This document shows, piece by piece, positions 35,893 through 45,835 of a DNA stretch of 64,000 nucleotides. The notes under the pieces are model-generated. The model worked only from the letters and a program-made list of their open reading frames with translations, was not told where the DNA came from and ran no database searches. A program made the translations under genes and the position numbers. Each line of letters starts with the position of its first letter. Within the stretch, counting starts at the first letter, position 1. This DNA is from JAAYYM01 sp964483155 (GTDB lineage: Bacteria; Bacillota; Clostridia; Lachnospirales; Lachnospiraceae), in contig CAZAAC010000001.1 of the NCBI GenBank assembly GCA_964483155.1, positions 68,375 to 132,374 on the forward strand. Reading direction: 5' to 3'.

Positions 35893-37056
35893 TCATAAAT
35901 TGCATGCCAAAATGTCTTCATAGAGTTTTTGATGTTGATCTAAATAAATATCTCTACCATAATGCTTTATATATCGATTATAAAAATACTCCTTATCCTT
36001 GCTTAACTCTTCCTGCTCCTCATATAACCTATAAATTCTATTTACACTTTTCCAATAGTCTTCCTTTGCATACAAATTCTCTTCTTTTGCAACCACTTCT
36101 GTCAGACCACCTACACTCGTTGATACCACTGAACACTTTCGGCTCATTGCTTCTACCGCTGTCTTTCCAAACGATTCAAACATAGAAGACATAACAAATA
36201 CATCTACCAGATAATAAAAATCCGATATTTCTTTCTGCGATAAATCCTGTCTATAAATAAGATGGTCCTCCCCCACAACTGCTATTATTGATTTTTTCAG
36301 TTCTTCAACAATTGCAATATCCTGCTCCTCATATATGGAAATCACCATAGCCACCTTGAATTTTATTCCTTTTTGCGCATAAGCAGAAACCAATTCCTTT
36401 ACAAAGGGCCAATCCTTTTCCTCTGAGATGCGTCCAGCAAAACCAATTACAAAATCAGACTCTTTCAACCCCGCTTCCATGCGCAGTTTTCTTCGCTTAT
36501 CCTCATCATATGTTTCAAAAGCATAGCTGACGGTATTTGATATCACATCAATTTTTATCTTTTCCGTATTCTTTGCCCAAAGGTTTTTATTAAACTGTGT
36601 CGTACAAACCATTCTATCAGCATATTTCAGTGCCTTCTTCATACAGAAAGCCGAATGTGCACGATATCCATAATAAAGCCCTCTATCTGTATAGGTAAAG
36701 GGAATATTCCTAAAAATACCTAAGCATCGTAAAAAGCCATACGTAATCAAAGACTCCGACAGCATAATATGAACGATATCCGGTCTCACCTTTTTTACGA
36801 TTCGATAAAAGGCTCCAATCCTGCGAAAAAGATTCACCACACGATAAATAGAATTATCTTCACGATTTTCATGCGTACTATATTCTTCAATGCAATATTG
36901 ATAATCATATGCTTTGGTGGATAATAATCGCGGGCATGCCACGATAGGCTCATATTTTGTTCCTACCAGTCCTTCACATAAAGTCTGCGTTGACATTTGT
37001 GCCCCTCCTGGCAGGTCTAGCGGGAATTCCATTAAGTATAGTACTTTAACCGACAT
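35893..37056 (-). CDS. GT4 glycosyltransferase
   Basis: Protein of about 387 residues with the two-domain GT-B fold. The N-terminal loop reads FPLDLPGGAQMSTQ, and the C-terminal donor domain has VIGFAGRISEEKDW and SSMFESFGKTAVEAMSRKCSVV, containing the family's E-x7-E region. It should transfer a sugar from a nucleotide donor at the cytoplasmic face; specificity is unknown. The start is one of two adjacent ATGs; 37056 has the better distance (six bases) to GGAGG. It is the last gene of the large Wzx/Wzy run. Confidence 0.9.
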   Translation of the reverse strand: MSVKVLYLMEFPLDLPGGAQMSTQTLCEGLVGTKYEPIVACPRLLSTKAYDYQYCIEEYSTHENREDNSIYRVVNLFRRIGAFYRIVKKVRPDIVHIMLSESLITYGFLRCLGIFRNIPFTYTDRGLYYGYRAHSAFCMKKALKYADRMVCTTQFNKNLWAKNTEKIKIDVISNTVSYAFETYDEDKRRKLRMEAGLKESDFVIGFAGRISEEKDWPFVKELVSAYAQKGIKFKVAMVISIYEEQDIAIVEELKKSIIAVVGEDHLIYRQDLSQKEISDFYYLVDVFVMSSMFESFGKTAVEAMSRKCSVVSTSVGGLTEVVAKEENLYAKEDYWKSVNRIYRLYEEQEELSKDKEYFYNRYIKHYGRDIYLDQHQKLYEDILACNL

Positions 37057-37095
37057 CATTTTCCTCCAAATTCAATCTCTCAGCTCTACACAGAT

Positions 37096-38286
37096 TTAAC
37101 CTCGAAACCATGTGTTTTTCAAAATCGTTGCTTTGCTACATGGTCCTTCCTCAATATCTGTATCTTCTCCTGCTTCTAGACACTGTGCCAGTTGTAACAC
37201 GCTTGTTGCCGCCACCCTTGGATTCCACCATTGTTTCATTTGTCCGTATGCTGCTCTCCCGTATTTTTCCTGCAATTCTACATCTATTAACAATCGTTCC
37301 AGTTGCTTCGTCAAACTGTCTATTTTTCCGCTTTTAAATATTAAGCCTGTTTCTTCATTTTTTATAAGCCAAGGTGTCGCACCACAGGCATGACTTGCTA
37401 CAACTGCACATCCTGCATTAAGGGCTTCATAAATAACGGAACCCCAGCCTTCCCAGAAATTGCTGGTCATCACATAAATAGAAGCTTTAGACATGGCCAC
37501 ACGCGCCTCGATGGGGGAAAGAAAATCAATAAAGCTGATCCTGTCTGATAGCCCATATCGCTCCGTCATTTCTTTCATCTTGCTGCGTTCTTCTCCTTCA
37601 CCAATCATTTTTAATGAAAAGGAATAACCTTTATCTCTTAATCTTCTGGCAGCTTCCACAATAAGATCTGGTCTCTTTAATTTTAACATTCTACCTGCCC
37701 AGAGTATTGTCGTGTCTACCTCTTGTTCTTTTGCATCCTGCTTTTTCGTTTGCATTAATAAATCAACATCATATTGAAGATGCTGCGGAAAATATCCGAA
37801 TTTATAACATTTTTCAAGATAACATCTCATCCTGCTGTAATCATATGCCGCATATGCACTAGCTGCTAAAATGTATACTCTCTTCTTTCGATTCTTAATA
37901 TGCATTCTGTAATACTTTTTTGTTAAGCGTGGGATTAGAAACTTAATAAAACCCTCTTTTAATGGACGCTCTGAATAGCGAAAAATCAGTAAGTCAGCTT
38001 TTAGACGTTCTTCAATAAAGGCTTCTGGCGCCGTTCCCATAACAACAAGATCACTACGCAGACCAAGTTGAAAAGCTCTCTCCTTATTAGCCTCGCTCAC
38101 ATGTGTCTTAAGAACATAGTCTGGAACTTCTTCATTACCCCATCCCATACCCGCACGAAATTCCTCGATAGGCATCGTTTCAACAAAAGTAAAGCCTTTC
38201 CCTAGTTGCTTATACCATTCATCGCACAAGGCTTTCTGATGATGATTATAATAATTTGAATAAAAAGTCAATGTTTTTACTTCCAT
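37096..38286 (-). CDS. GT4 glycosyltransferase
   Basis: Protein of 396 residues. The N-terminal domain starts TLTFYSNYYNHHQKALCDEW, which matches GT4 enzymes with an N-terminal NHH loop; the donor domain has TTILWAGRMLKLKRPDLIVE and FWEGWGSVIYEALNAGCAVV. It likely adds one sugar to the repeat unit. It lies seven bases downstream of the GT2 gene; GAGG precedes its ATG. Specificity cannot be read. Confidence 0.9.
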   Translation of the reverse strand: MEVKTLTFYSNYYNHHQKALCDEWYKQLGKGFTFVETMPIEEFRAGMGWGNEEVPDYVLKTHVSEANKERAFQLGLRSDLVVMGTAPEAFIEERLKADLLIFRYSERPLKEGFIKFLIPRLTKKYYRMHIKNRKKRVYILAASAYAAYDYSRMRCYLEKCYKFGYFPQHLQYDVDLLMQTKKQDAKEQEVDTTILWAGRMLKLKRPDLIVEAARRLRDKGYSFSLKMIGEGEERSKMKEMTERYGLSDRISFIDFLSPIEARVAMSKASIYVMTSNFWEGWGSVIYEALNAGCAVVASHACGATPWLIKNEETGLIFKSGKIDSLTKQLERLLIDVELQEKYGRAAYGQMKQWWNPRVAATSVLQLAQCLEAGEDTDIEEGPCSKATILKNTWFRG

Positions 38287-38292
38287 TTTGCC

Positions 38293-39033
38293 TCATTTCA
38301 CTACAAGTTTTGCGACTTCTGTCACAATACATTCTATGATATACAGTGGAGAATACCCATTGTTTCTATAGATATCATATTTAACTCGTATTCGCTCTAC
38401 TGCCTTTTTCACATTTTTCTCATGACTCGTCCCACTCATGCGAAAATTTGCAAGTACCTCATTCAGAATCTCTATCTTGACGCCGCTCTTCTTGAGTCGC
38501 AAGATCAAATCGTAATCATCGTGAATGGTATCACATCGATATTCATTTTTAAGGTATATCTCTTTTGTAATAAATGTCGTCGGATGATTCCAGTCACGCG
38601 AAGTTGTATATTTTCTGTTACGCGCATGCTTTACAAACGTCTTTCCTCCTTGTAAATGCATCCGTAAATCTGCAAAAAAAAGGTCAAATCCACATCTATT
38701 ATATACTGTAACCATTCTCTCAATAGCTATGTTCTCGTACCAGTCATCACTATTAATCAATCCAATTATTTCCCCAGTTGCAAGACGAATCCCTTTATTC
38801 ATTGCGTCATATATTCCATTGTCTTTTTCAGATAGCACTTTGAAAGCAATCTTTTTTTCAGCAAATTCTATTTCATACTCGTGAATAATCTCAAGAGTCT
38901 TATCTTTTGACATACCGTCTATCACAATATACTCCTTTGGCGCATATGTCTGATGCAGAACCGATTCAATGGTATCCCGAACAGTAGCTGCACTATTATA
39001 AGTCACTGTTATGATACTAACTGTTGTATCCAT
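38293..39033 (-). CDS. GT2 glycosyltransferase (WcaA-like)
   Basis: Protein of 246 residues, a single GT-A domain: SIITVTYNSAATVRDTIESV at the start, IDGMSKDKT, and the metal motif INSDDWYE with KDNGIYDAMNKGIR before it. No membrane helix. Such short GT2 proteins add one sugar to the undecaprenyl-linked repeat unit. It follows the long initiating transferase and precedes two GT4 genes. Confidence 0.92.
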   Translation of the reverse strand: MDTTVSIITVTYNSAATVRDTIESVLHQTYAPKEYIVIDGMSKDKTLEIIHEYEIEFAEKKIAFKVLSEKDNGIYDAMNKGIRLATGEIIGLINSDDWYENIAIERMVTVYNRCGFDLFFADLRMHLQGGKTFVKHARNRKYTTSRDWNHPTTFITKEIYLKNEYRCDTIHDDYDLILRLKKSGVKIEILNEVLANFRMSGTSHEKNVKKAVERIRVKYDIYRNNGYSPLYIIECIVTEVAKLVVK

Positions 39034-39057
39034 ATCTGCCTTCCCCTTTTCGTTCGG

Positions 39058-40443
39058 TCATTTCGACTCTTCCTGTTTCGTTGGCTCTTCTGAAAAAGCC
39101 GCTGTACTGTCCTCGGCATTAAACAATACCATAATTGTCTGGAACAGTAGTTGTATATCTTTCAAAACACTGTAATTTTCAATATACATTAAATCCAACA
39201 TTAATTTATCTCTCGAAGAAGTATTATATCTCCCGATAATCTGCGCATACCCTGTAAGTCCTGCCTTCATACGCAGGCGATAAAGAAATTCTGGCATTTT
39301 CTTTGAATAGTCTTCCACATTTTCAAGCATTTCGGGACGTGGCCCGACTAAACTCATATCACCCTTCATAATATTATAAAACTGGGGCAACTCGTCTAAT
39401 CGGTATTTACGTAGAAATTTTCCGATTGACGTAACTCTGTCATCATCACCTGTAACTGAGTAATTTTCAACATTTTCTTTCATGGTACGGAATTTATAAA
39501 TCATAAATATCTTACCATTCACAGTTGCTCGTTTCTGTTTAAACAAAACTTTACCACCGTCATTTTTTTTAATACAAATAGCACTAATCAATAATAATGG
39601 ACTTGTGACAATTAATGCAAATACAGATATTCCTATATCCATTAGCCTTTTAATAATTCTCTGCTCAAATGTAATTGTATGAAATTGTGAAAAAAAGAAA
39701 GACATATCATCAATAACTACCTGCTTGGAATTTCTCTCCAAAATATCAGCAATATAGGGATTAAAATAAATATTCTTCAAATTCTGATAACAAAAATCGA
39801 CAATTTGCGTTCTTGTATCCACTGGTACATCATATAAAAAAATTGTGTCTGCTGTCAGCATTTTTATTTCTAAATCCGATGCCTTATAATCAATAATCTC
39901 CATAATATGATAACGTTTCTTGAAGTCAAAAAGCGCTGAAGAAACCCTCTGCGCTCCTTGCAAATCCGAAGAAATAATCAAGCATTTTTCTGCCTCTTTA
40001 ATCCAAAAATAGAAAGCATTACCTGCAAGTGTCATCAGAATAAAAATTATAATCTGCACACAAATAACCAGACACAGAATCCCCATATTTTCCAATTTGA
40101 ATGTTTTGTTATTTGCATCATTTGTCTTCATGATATTTAACATAAAATACGTAATCAAATCTGTAATCACGCCTGCCAGTAACAAAGAATATACAATAGG
40201 TTTCGTCTTTCGAATACCAACATCATATTTTCCGTATGTCCCTGTCAGAAGAAATAAAATAATAACATAAGTAGACAGTGTGACTGCCGCTGTTCTGGAT
40301 AATGTTATGATTTCTTTATTATCAATTGAAAACAACAGAAAAAACGTTGCAAATGCCGCAGCGTAAAGGATAAATTTGAATAAAAACAAAATGCTTTTTT
40401 CAAATTTAACGCATATTTCTTTCCATGTGTATTTCTTCTTCAT
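39058..40443 (-). CDS. Polyprenyl-glycosyl-phosphotransferase (WcaJ/CpsE-like, long form)
   Basis: Protein of about 461 residues. Four membrane helices and a nucleotide-binding-like middle region (about 1-255) precede the bacterial sugar transferase domain: RLMDIGISVFALIVTSPLLL membrane hairpin, FKQKRATVNGKIFMIYKFRTM, LRKYRLDELPQFYNIMKGDM and LVGPRP, all intact. It transfers a sugar 1-phosphate onto undecaprenyl phosphate, starting a repeat unit. This is the second initiating enzyme of the window. ATG 40443 has AGGAGA eight bases upstream. Confidence 0.93.
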   Translation of the reverse strand: MKKKYTWKEICVKFEKSILFLFKFILYAAAFATFFLLFSIDNKEIITLSRTAAVTLSTYVIILFLLTGTYGKYDVGIRKTKPIVYSLLLAGVITDLITYFMLNIMKTNDANNKTFKLENMGILCLVICVQIIIFILMTLAGNAFYFWIKEAEKCLIISSDLQGAQRVSSALFDFKKRYHIMEIIDYKASDLEIKMLTADTIFLYDVPVDTRTQIVDFCYQNLKNIYFNPYIADILERNSKQVVIDDMSFFFSQFHTITFEQRIIKRLMDIGISVFALIVTSPLLLISAICIKKNDGGKVLFKQKRATVNGKIFMIYKFRTMKENVENYSVTGDDDRVTSIGKFLRKYRLDELPQFYNIMKGDMSLVGPRPEMLENVEDYSKKMPEFLYRLRMKAGLTGYAQIIGRYNTSSRDKLMLDLMYIENYSVLKDIQLLFQTIMVLFNAEDSTAAFSEEPTKQEESK

Positions 40444-40454
40444 ATGCAATTCTC

Positions 40455-41780
40455 CTACAAAGCATCATAGACTTCAGATATATACTCCTTATAACGTTTG
40501 CTTTTTTCATACAACATTGCGCGACGAATGCAATGTTCGCGTGTATACATCATACCTCTTTGTGCGATAATTCTCTCTATTGCTGCAATAACTCCCTGCA
40601 TACTGTTTCGATCAACTGCAATACCACAAGTCTCATCCAGGCTTTCTGGACTTCCCCCTGCCTTATAAGTTACAACCGGAGTCCCGCAAGCAAGTGCCTC
40701 AATATTAGTTGTTGGGAATGTATCTTCCAAAGTCAGGTTTACATAAACATCTGCCATGGAATACAAAGCCGAAAGTTCATCTATGCTGTCTGTCTTTGAA
40801 AGTCCTATAATAGATTCGGGTAAGGCATTTAACTGCTCGTCATTTAATCCCAGCAGGATAATAACATACTTATCACTCAATGATTTAGCTAATGCTTCAA
40901 ATTGTGCCAGACCTTTTCTTTCTCTCCATGGACTTGCAACACCTAATATTATAAATTTACCCCGCAGATTCAATTGATTTTTAAGCTGGAATATAATGTT
41001 TTCATCTTTTCGTTCCTCCTGCATTGGTCTAAACTTATCTAGTTCAATACCTGTTGGAATGACAACCGTATGGTAATTTTTTAGGAAAGACTGTTTTACG
41101 CGTGCTTCAAGCCATTTTGAAGGTGTAACAAGCATCATATTGTTAATATCAATTGCCGTAAACAACTGCTTTTTCTGTTCGAAATTTTTCTTAGAGGCAT
41201 CCAACAATATCGATTTTGGGTACTCCACCAACTGTTCACAAGTACAACATTGCGTCATCCATTTTGTGCAACCTATATATTCAAAGTGTGCACAATGTCC
41301 CGTAAAACTCCAACAATCATGTAATGTCCAAATGACCCTTTTCCCCGACTCTTTCAAATATTGAAACAAAATTTTAATATTGAGATAGTAGCCATGTATA
41401 TTGTGTAAATGAACAATATCTGGGTTGAAATCTTCTATTACCTTAATAAGCTCTTTGGTTGCATGGATAGAATAAAAACCATGTCGATCTGTAATTCTGC
41501 TCAATCCACCATGGATAGAGACATCAAAATCCGAACCAATCCTGTAGGACTGATATCCTTCCGACGCTTCTCCTCTTCCATATGCAAGCATGCAAGTGTA
41601 TCCATGTTCTGTCAGCACATCATACAAGCCTGTCATAATACGCCCTACGCTACCAGTGCCACAAACAGTATTGATTAAGAACACTTTCCTGTTTTCCATT
41701 ATTTTTAGAGCACCCAAAGTCGCCTGTGTGTCGATTACACTGACCTGCTCAATTGTATCATCAATTTCAAATGTATCCAT
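40455..41780 (-). CDS. GT4 glycosyltransferase (WcaC/WcaL-like)
   Basis: Protein of about 441 residues. After a short non-conserved lead (1-27) the GT-B fold begins KVFLINTVCGTGSVGRIMTG. The acceptor domain holds HLHNIHGYYLNIKILFQYL and a cysteine-rich stretch (WTLHDCWSFTGHCAHFEYIGC, then QCCTCEQL) typical of colanic-acid-like GT4 enzymes. The donor domain has VNLTLEDTFPTTNIEALACG. The start is taken at ATG 41780; an ATG 27 codons later (MENRKVFLIN) would match the domain edge but has no ribosome site. Confidence 0.88.
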   Translation of the reverse strand: MDTFEIDDTIEQVSVIDTQATLGALKIMENRKVFLINTVCGTGSVGRIMTGLYDVLTEHGYTCMLAYGRGEASEGYQSYRIGSDFDVSIHGGLSRITDRHGFYSIHATKELIKVIEDFNPDIVHLHNIHGYYLNIKILFQYLKESGKRVIWTLHDCWSFTGHCAHFEYIGCTKWMTQCCTCEQLVEYPKSILLDASKKNFEQKKQLFTAIDINNMMLVTPSKWLEARVKQSFLKNYHTVVIPTGIELDKFRPMQEERKDENIIFQLKNQLNLRGKFIILGVASPWRERKGLAQFEALAKSLSDKYVIILLGLNDEQLNALPESIIGLSKTDSIDELSALYSMADVYVNLTLEDTFPTTNIEALACGTPVVTYKAGGSPESLDETCGIAVDRNSMQGVIAAIERIIAQRGMMYTREHCIRRAMLYEKSKRYKEYISEVYDAL

Positions 41781-41821
41781 AATAACCAACTTCCTTTATC
41801 CATCCAACGGCCAAAGCGAAT

Positions 41822-43477
41822 TTAATCGTCTTCGTTGTTTATTTCACTTTCTCCTAAAATCAGTCTGATTACCCTTTGCTGTCCTTTATGGAATTCCTTA
41901 GCCAACTGCAGATTCCGCATTTCTTTACGGACCTTTGGTGTATCTATTAACCATCTTGTCGTTTGAATAATCGTAGTTGCATCCTGCTCACTACCAATTC
42001 CCAAATTAATAAATCCATTCTGTATTCCAGCAAATACATGCTCTGCTTCTCTTTTATTCTGTGCTAGTACAATAGCTGGAACACCCATACTGGCAAGCTC
42101 ATAAACCGTTCTTCCTTGAGAGGTAATCGCCAAATCCATTTTACTCATATAGGCACTGACGCGTTTAACATCATTATGAATATAAATACTATTTTCCTCA
42201 TCTGTCGCAATTTTATTTTTATTTTCATATGCAAATCCCGTAATGAAATGAAACTGAACCAATGGGTACTTAGTATGCAATGTTTTGCAAATCTCATAAA
42301 GGCGAGCTGTTAGATCTGATGGATCTGCACCTCCAAATATAATCATAATATTTTCTACTGTTTCAGAAAATTCTTTAGGAACCTCTTCTAAAAACTCATC
42401 TCTAATGCAAAAATACTTTGAGCCATAGTATTCATTATGCAGTTTTTCGCCTCTTTCATAAAGTGCATTAATAACTGCATCCGCATATTTCGCGCCAGCT
42501 CCGATATCTTCAAAGTTAACAACTCTCTGCGCATACTTCGTGACCATTTTCATATAATCTTCTGTCGTATCTAGTATATCATTTACTAAAATATCAGGTT
42601 CATAATCAATAAGAAGCTGTTCGAACTCATTGTCATTTTTTACGATTTTGACGGGGAAAAAGGATTCTTGCACTTTTCTAATACCCATCTCACTATCCTC
42701 ATCAATCACAAATAGAAACTGATGTCCAGTCAGTTTATAGGCAAAAGTAAGACACCGATAAATGTGCCCCATGCCAAGTTGCTGCTTTCCAACTGTACGG
42801 AATATAATTTTTTTTCTTCTCAATATACTTTCCGCAACAATCCAGTCTGCTTCTGTATCAATATCCACAGCTTCATCCACGGAAATCTCATAGATACTTA
42901 CTTTTTGACCGATTCTTCCTTGTTCCGAGACACATTCACGTTTCGTAATTAGAAATCCACCAGTCTCCACATAGTTTTTAGGTAATTCCTGACTGTTCAG
43001 CCTCTTTTCATAATTCTTTATTATGACGCCATTCTCTTCTCTCCATGATAAATGTGGATTATTCATGGCTGAAATAATGGTATCATACGCTGCATGATGA
43101 AAAAACTCTATTGCTCTATGTAATGTTTCTGGCTTCAATGTCGGAGATGTTGCCTGCATCGTAATTACAGTATCATATTTTACATGATTCATGTTTTCCA
43201 TCTCTAAAAGTGCATGGTTAATGACTGGATCCAGTGTTACGCGATCTGTTGCAAGTTCTTTCGGACGAACAATCACATCAACACCTAATTTGCTTACTAT
43301 TCCGCCTAGTTCCTCATCATCCGTAGATACTGCAATATCCACTTCCATATATTCTTTCAGACTTTTTGCATTTTGCAGTGCAAAATAAATCAATGGGCGT
43401 CCGCACATAAGCCGTACATTTTTTCTCGGTATTCTTTTAGAGCCTCCTCTAGCCGGTATTACAATTAATGTTCTCAT
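41822..43477 (-). CDS. Fused acylneuraminate cytidylyltransferase and PseG-like hydrolase
   Basis: Protein of 551 residues. Residues 1-225 are a CMP-ulosonic-acid synthetase (NeuA/PseF/LegF type): IPARGGSKRIPRKNV (7-21), STDDEE, MQATSP and VDIDTEADW. Residues 228-551 are a GT-B-fold domain like PseG: GKQQLGMGHIYRCLTFAYKL (with the catalytic-type GMGH), IIFGGADPSD and QGRTVYELASMGVPAIV. PseG cleaves UDP from the 2,4-diamino sugar before condensation; the cytidylyltransferase activates the final acid. Both activities in one chain, beside a NeuB-family synthase, point to a pseudaminic- or legionaminic-type acid. Which isomer is not decidable. Confidence 0.86.
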   Translation of the reverse strand: MRTLIVIPARGGSKRIPRKNVRLMCGRPLIYFALQNAKSLKEYMEVDIAVSTDDEELGGIVSKLGVDVIVRPKELATDRVTLDPVINHALLEMENMNHVKYDTVITMQATSPTLKPETLHRAIEFFHHAAYDTIISAMNNPHLSWREENGVIIKNYEKRLNSQELPKNYVETGGFLITKRECVSEQGRIGQKVSIYEISVDEAVDIDTEADWIVAESILRRKKIIFRTVGKQQLGMGHIYRCLTFAYKLTGHQFLFVIDEDSEMGIRKVQESFFPVKIVKNDNEFEQLLIDYEPDILVNDILDTTEDYMKMVTKYAQRVVNFEDIGAGAKYADAVINALYERGEKLHNEYYGSKYFCIRDEFLEEVPKEFSETVENIMIIFGGADPSDLTARLYEICKTLHTKYPLVQFHFITGFAYENKNKIATDEENSIYIHNDVKRVSAYMSKMDLAITSQGRTVYELASMGVPAIVLAQNKREAEHVFAGIQNGFINLGIGSEQDATTIIQTTRWLIDTPKVRKEMRNLQLAKEFHKGQQRVIRLILGESEINNEDD

Positions 43478-43480
43478 CCA

Positions 43481-44914
43481 TTATCCTCTGTTAAATTTTA
43501 TTTTAATGATATTAATCCCTATCAGTATATCACGTCTTTTGATAATTGCCAAAATTCCGAGTACGACTGCTGCTAATGCATATCTCATAAGAATAGTATC
43601 ATACAATAATGTTAATCCCATTCCAAGTATCAAACTGAATATCATCATACAAAAAATAAAGACATTGGCATATAACCGTTTTTTAAGAATAAACCTTGTT
43701 GCCACATAATGAAAAAGCATAAGGAACAAATAACTGATTAATGTCGTATATGCTGCAATCAAATATCCATACTGTGGAATCAGCCAAAGATTCAAAAAAT
43801 AATTTATTATGGCTGCCGATACAGAACTGATTGCAATAATCGCTGTCTTTTTATAAAACAACTCAAGATTAACGTAATTGGTATAAAAATACTGTGCCAA
43901 AGTCCCCAGTGCTATAGGCGGAATCACCCATTTAGCAACCCAATAGTCTTCTGAACCCATCAACAGCACTACCTCTGGCGCTACTGTAATAAAACCAATT
44001 GTCAGGAATACGCCCAGTGCAATGATCTTTTTATTGATGGCCCTGATTTGGTCTTTCTTTCCGTTGTACAGCTGTTCATTAAACCAAGGCAGCCATGCCT
44101 GCCCTATCGCATTTGTAAACATAGACAATAATGTTGCAATACCATACCCCCAGCCATACAGACCTGCCTCTGCTTCTCCGCACATATCCTTTATCATAAT
44201 TCTGTCTACTTGTGCGAGTACAATCAGTGCCAAAGCATGCGGAATCATTGGAAGGCCTATCTTTAAAGCATATGCCCAGTATTCTCTGTTATAAAATACT
44301 TTTCCCTGTCTAAATATTCTGATATAGAAAAATATGCCTAGCATAAAGGTCATTACCAATGTACCCAGTATCTTACCAAAGTAACGTTCATTACTAAATA
44401 AAAGCATTAATAAAATAGACATTATTACAGTTCCAATACAAATAATAGCAGATATGATAATACTTTGCTTAAACTGATACTCATATTTACACTTTTGTAG
44501 CATATACTCTACAGATGGCGCTATTACCAAATAAACAAATAGCACTATTACCAGTGGAATTTCATATTGCATCCATGTTGACAATTGTTTCCCCAAAAAA
44601 AGTGCAATTATTAATACCCCAAAAGCAAATGTACTTGATAGTGATTGTAATGAGGACAAGTACTCATCAAATTTTTCTTTAAAATCTAGCTTGGCTCGTC
44701 CTATACTGTATACAACACATAAGCATGTAAACACATTAATGATTTCAATCCATGAATTAAAGGTGTTCGCAATCCCGTAATCATCTGGTGTCAACATCCT
44801 GGTATAAATCGGAGATGTAATGATACCTACAGAACGTATTGCCACGCTTGATGCTGTATACCAAAAGCCAGCTTTCACTGCCGTCTTCCCGCTTGTTTCT
44901 TCCACTAATGCCAT
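43481..44914 (-). CDS. wzx: Wzx-type polysaccharide flippase (second copy)
   Basis: Protein of 477 residues with about 14 helices; the first part reads FWYTASSVAIRSVGIITSPIYTRMLTPDDYG, the standard opening of Firmicute O-antigen flippases. It should move the completed repeat unit of the Wzy locus across the membrane. The start codon follows directly on the stop of the NeuB-family gene. It is clearly different from the flippase at 31.9 kb, which opens LPLITRVLDRYEYG. Confidence 0.92.
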   Translation of the reverse strand: MALVEETSGKTAVKAGFWYTASSVAIRSVGIITSPIYTRMLTPDDYGIANTFNSWIEIINVFTCLCVVYSIGRAKLDFKEKFDEYLSSLQSLSSTFAFGVLIIALFLGKQLSTWMQYEIPLVIVLFVYLVIAPSVEYMLQKCKYEYQFKQSIIISAIICIGTVIMSILLMLLFSNERYFGKILGTLVMTFMLGIFFYIRIFRQGKVFYNREYWAYALKIGLPMIPHALALIVLAQVDRIMIKDMCGEAEAGLYGWGYGIATLLSMFTNAIGQAWLPWFNEQLYNGKKDQIRAINKKIIALGVFLTIGFITVAPEVVLLMGSEDYWVAKWVIPPIALGTLAQYFYTNYVNLELFYKKTAIIAISSVSAAIINYFLNLWLIPQYGYLIAAYTTLISYLFLMLFHYVATRFILKKRLYANVFIFCMMIFSLILGMGLTLLYDTILMRYALAAVVLGILAIIKRRDILIGINIIKIKFNRG

Positions 44915-45835
44915 TTATTTTATCATCCCATCCATGAGGATTGTATCCTCTGCAATTAATNNNNNNNNNNNNNNNNNNNNNNNNNNNNNNNNNNNNNNNN
45001 NNNNNNNNNNNNNNNNNNNNNNNNNNNNNNNNNNNNNNNNNNNNNNNNNNNNNNNNNNNNCATGATAATGATCATTCCCAGAAAGCGTTTTATCCAATGT
45101 GAAATGCTTTTCAATACAGACCGCACCCAGATTATATGCTGTCTTAATAATATCGCAATCCTCCGTCGGCTTTGTATGATCTGAATACCCTATTACCAAC
45201 TCAGGAAATTGCCTTGACAATGAAATGATTTTATTCAAATTCGCATCTGCATAGGGTGTTGGATACTCCAAAACACAATGCATTAAAACAATTCTCTTAT
45301 CATTATGCTTTCGAATCATATCTATAGCTGCTTCTATTTCAGGTAATTCAGATGCGCCAACTGATAATATAATGGGCTTATTCTTTTTCGCCTGATACTC
45401 AATAAAAGGAAGATTTGATAAGTCAGAAGAGGATATCTTATATACATTCATTAAGCCGTCCAGATAATCTGCGGCTTCATAATCAAAAGCAGTAGAAAAG
45501 AACTCAATTCCTATTAGGTCAGCATATTCCTTTAACTCTTTATACTCCTCATATCCAAAGCAATCAAATTTGCGAAACAACTCATATTGTGATGTGGTTG
45601 CTTCCTCTGTCGTATCCCAATACGAGGGAGATGCCTTAGCTGCCAAAGTGCCAGCTTTATATGTCTGAAATTTTACTGCATGAATTCCAGCCTCTTTTGC
45701 CTTTTTAATCATTAGCTTGGCGGCTTCCATCGGCGTTATATTTTCTTTAGTCGCAATATCATAATAATTTACGCCTATTTCGGCTATTAATACAAACTGT
45801 CTGGCATCCAATCGCTTACATATAGTGCTATCCAT
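44915..45835 (-). CDS. neuB: N-acetylneuraminate / ulosonic acid synthase (NeuB/PseI/LegI family), interrupted by an assembly gap
   Basis: TIM-barrel synthase that condenses phosphoenolpyruvate with a hexosamine to give a nine-carbon acid. Visible are IAEIGVNY (residues 17-24), GIHAVKFQTYKAGTLA (50-65), YKISSSDL, ILSVGA, MHCVLEYPTPYADANLN, GYSDHT and the metal-region KHFTLDKTLSGNDHYH, after which 100 Ns intervene. Only 14 residues plus stop follow the gap. The usual length is about 345 residues with a C-terminal SAF domain; SAF is not visible, and as the true gap length is unknown I cannot say whether it is missing. GGGAGA precedes the start. Confidence 0.88.
   Translation of the reverse strand: MDSTICKRLDARQFVLIAEIGVNYYDIATKENITPMEAAKLMIKKAKEAGIHAVKFQTYKAGTLAAKASPSYWDTTEEATTSQYELFRKFDCFGYEEYKELKEYADLIGIEFFSTAFDYEAADYLDGLMNVYKISSSDLSNLPFIEYQAKKNKPIILSVGASELPEIEAAIDMIRKHNDKRIVLMHCVLEYPTPYADANLNKIISLSRQFPELVIGYSDHTKPTEDCDIIKTAYNLGAVCIEKHFTLDKTLSGNDHYHXXXXXXXXXXXXXXXXXXXXXXXXXXXXXXXXXXLIAEDTILMDGMIK
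44961..45060. other. Assembly gap (100 N)
   Basis: Exactly 100 N bases, a common convention for a scaffold gap of unknown length. It falls inside the synthase gene. The frame stays open across it, which may be chance. Confidence 0.98.

Noticed and set aside
44820..45065. Plus-strand frame entering the N gap
   Set aside because: It is antisense to the flippase and synthase genes and half of it is N.
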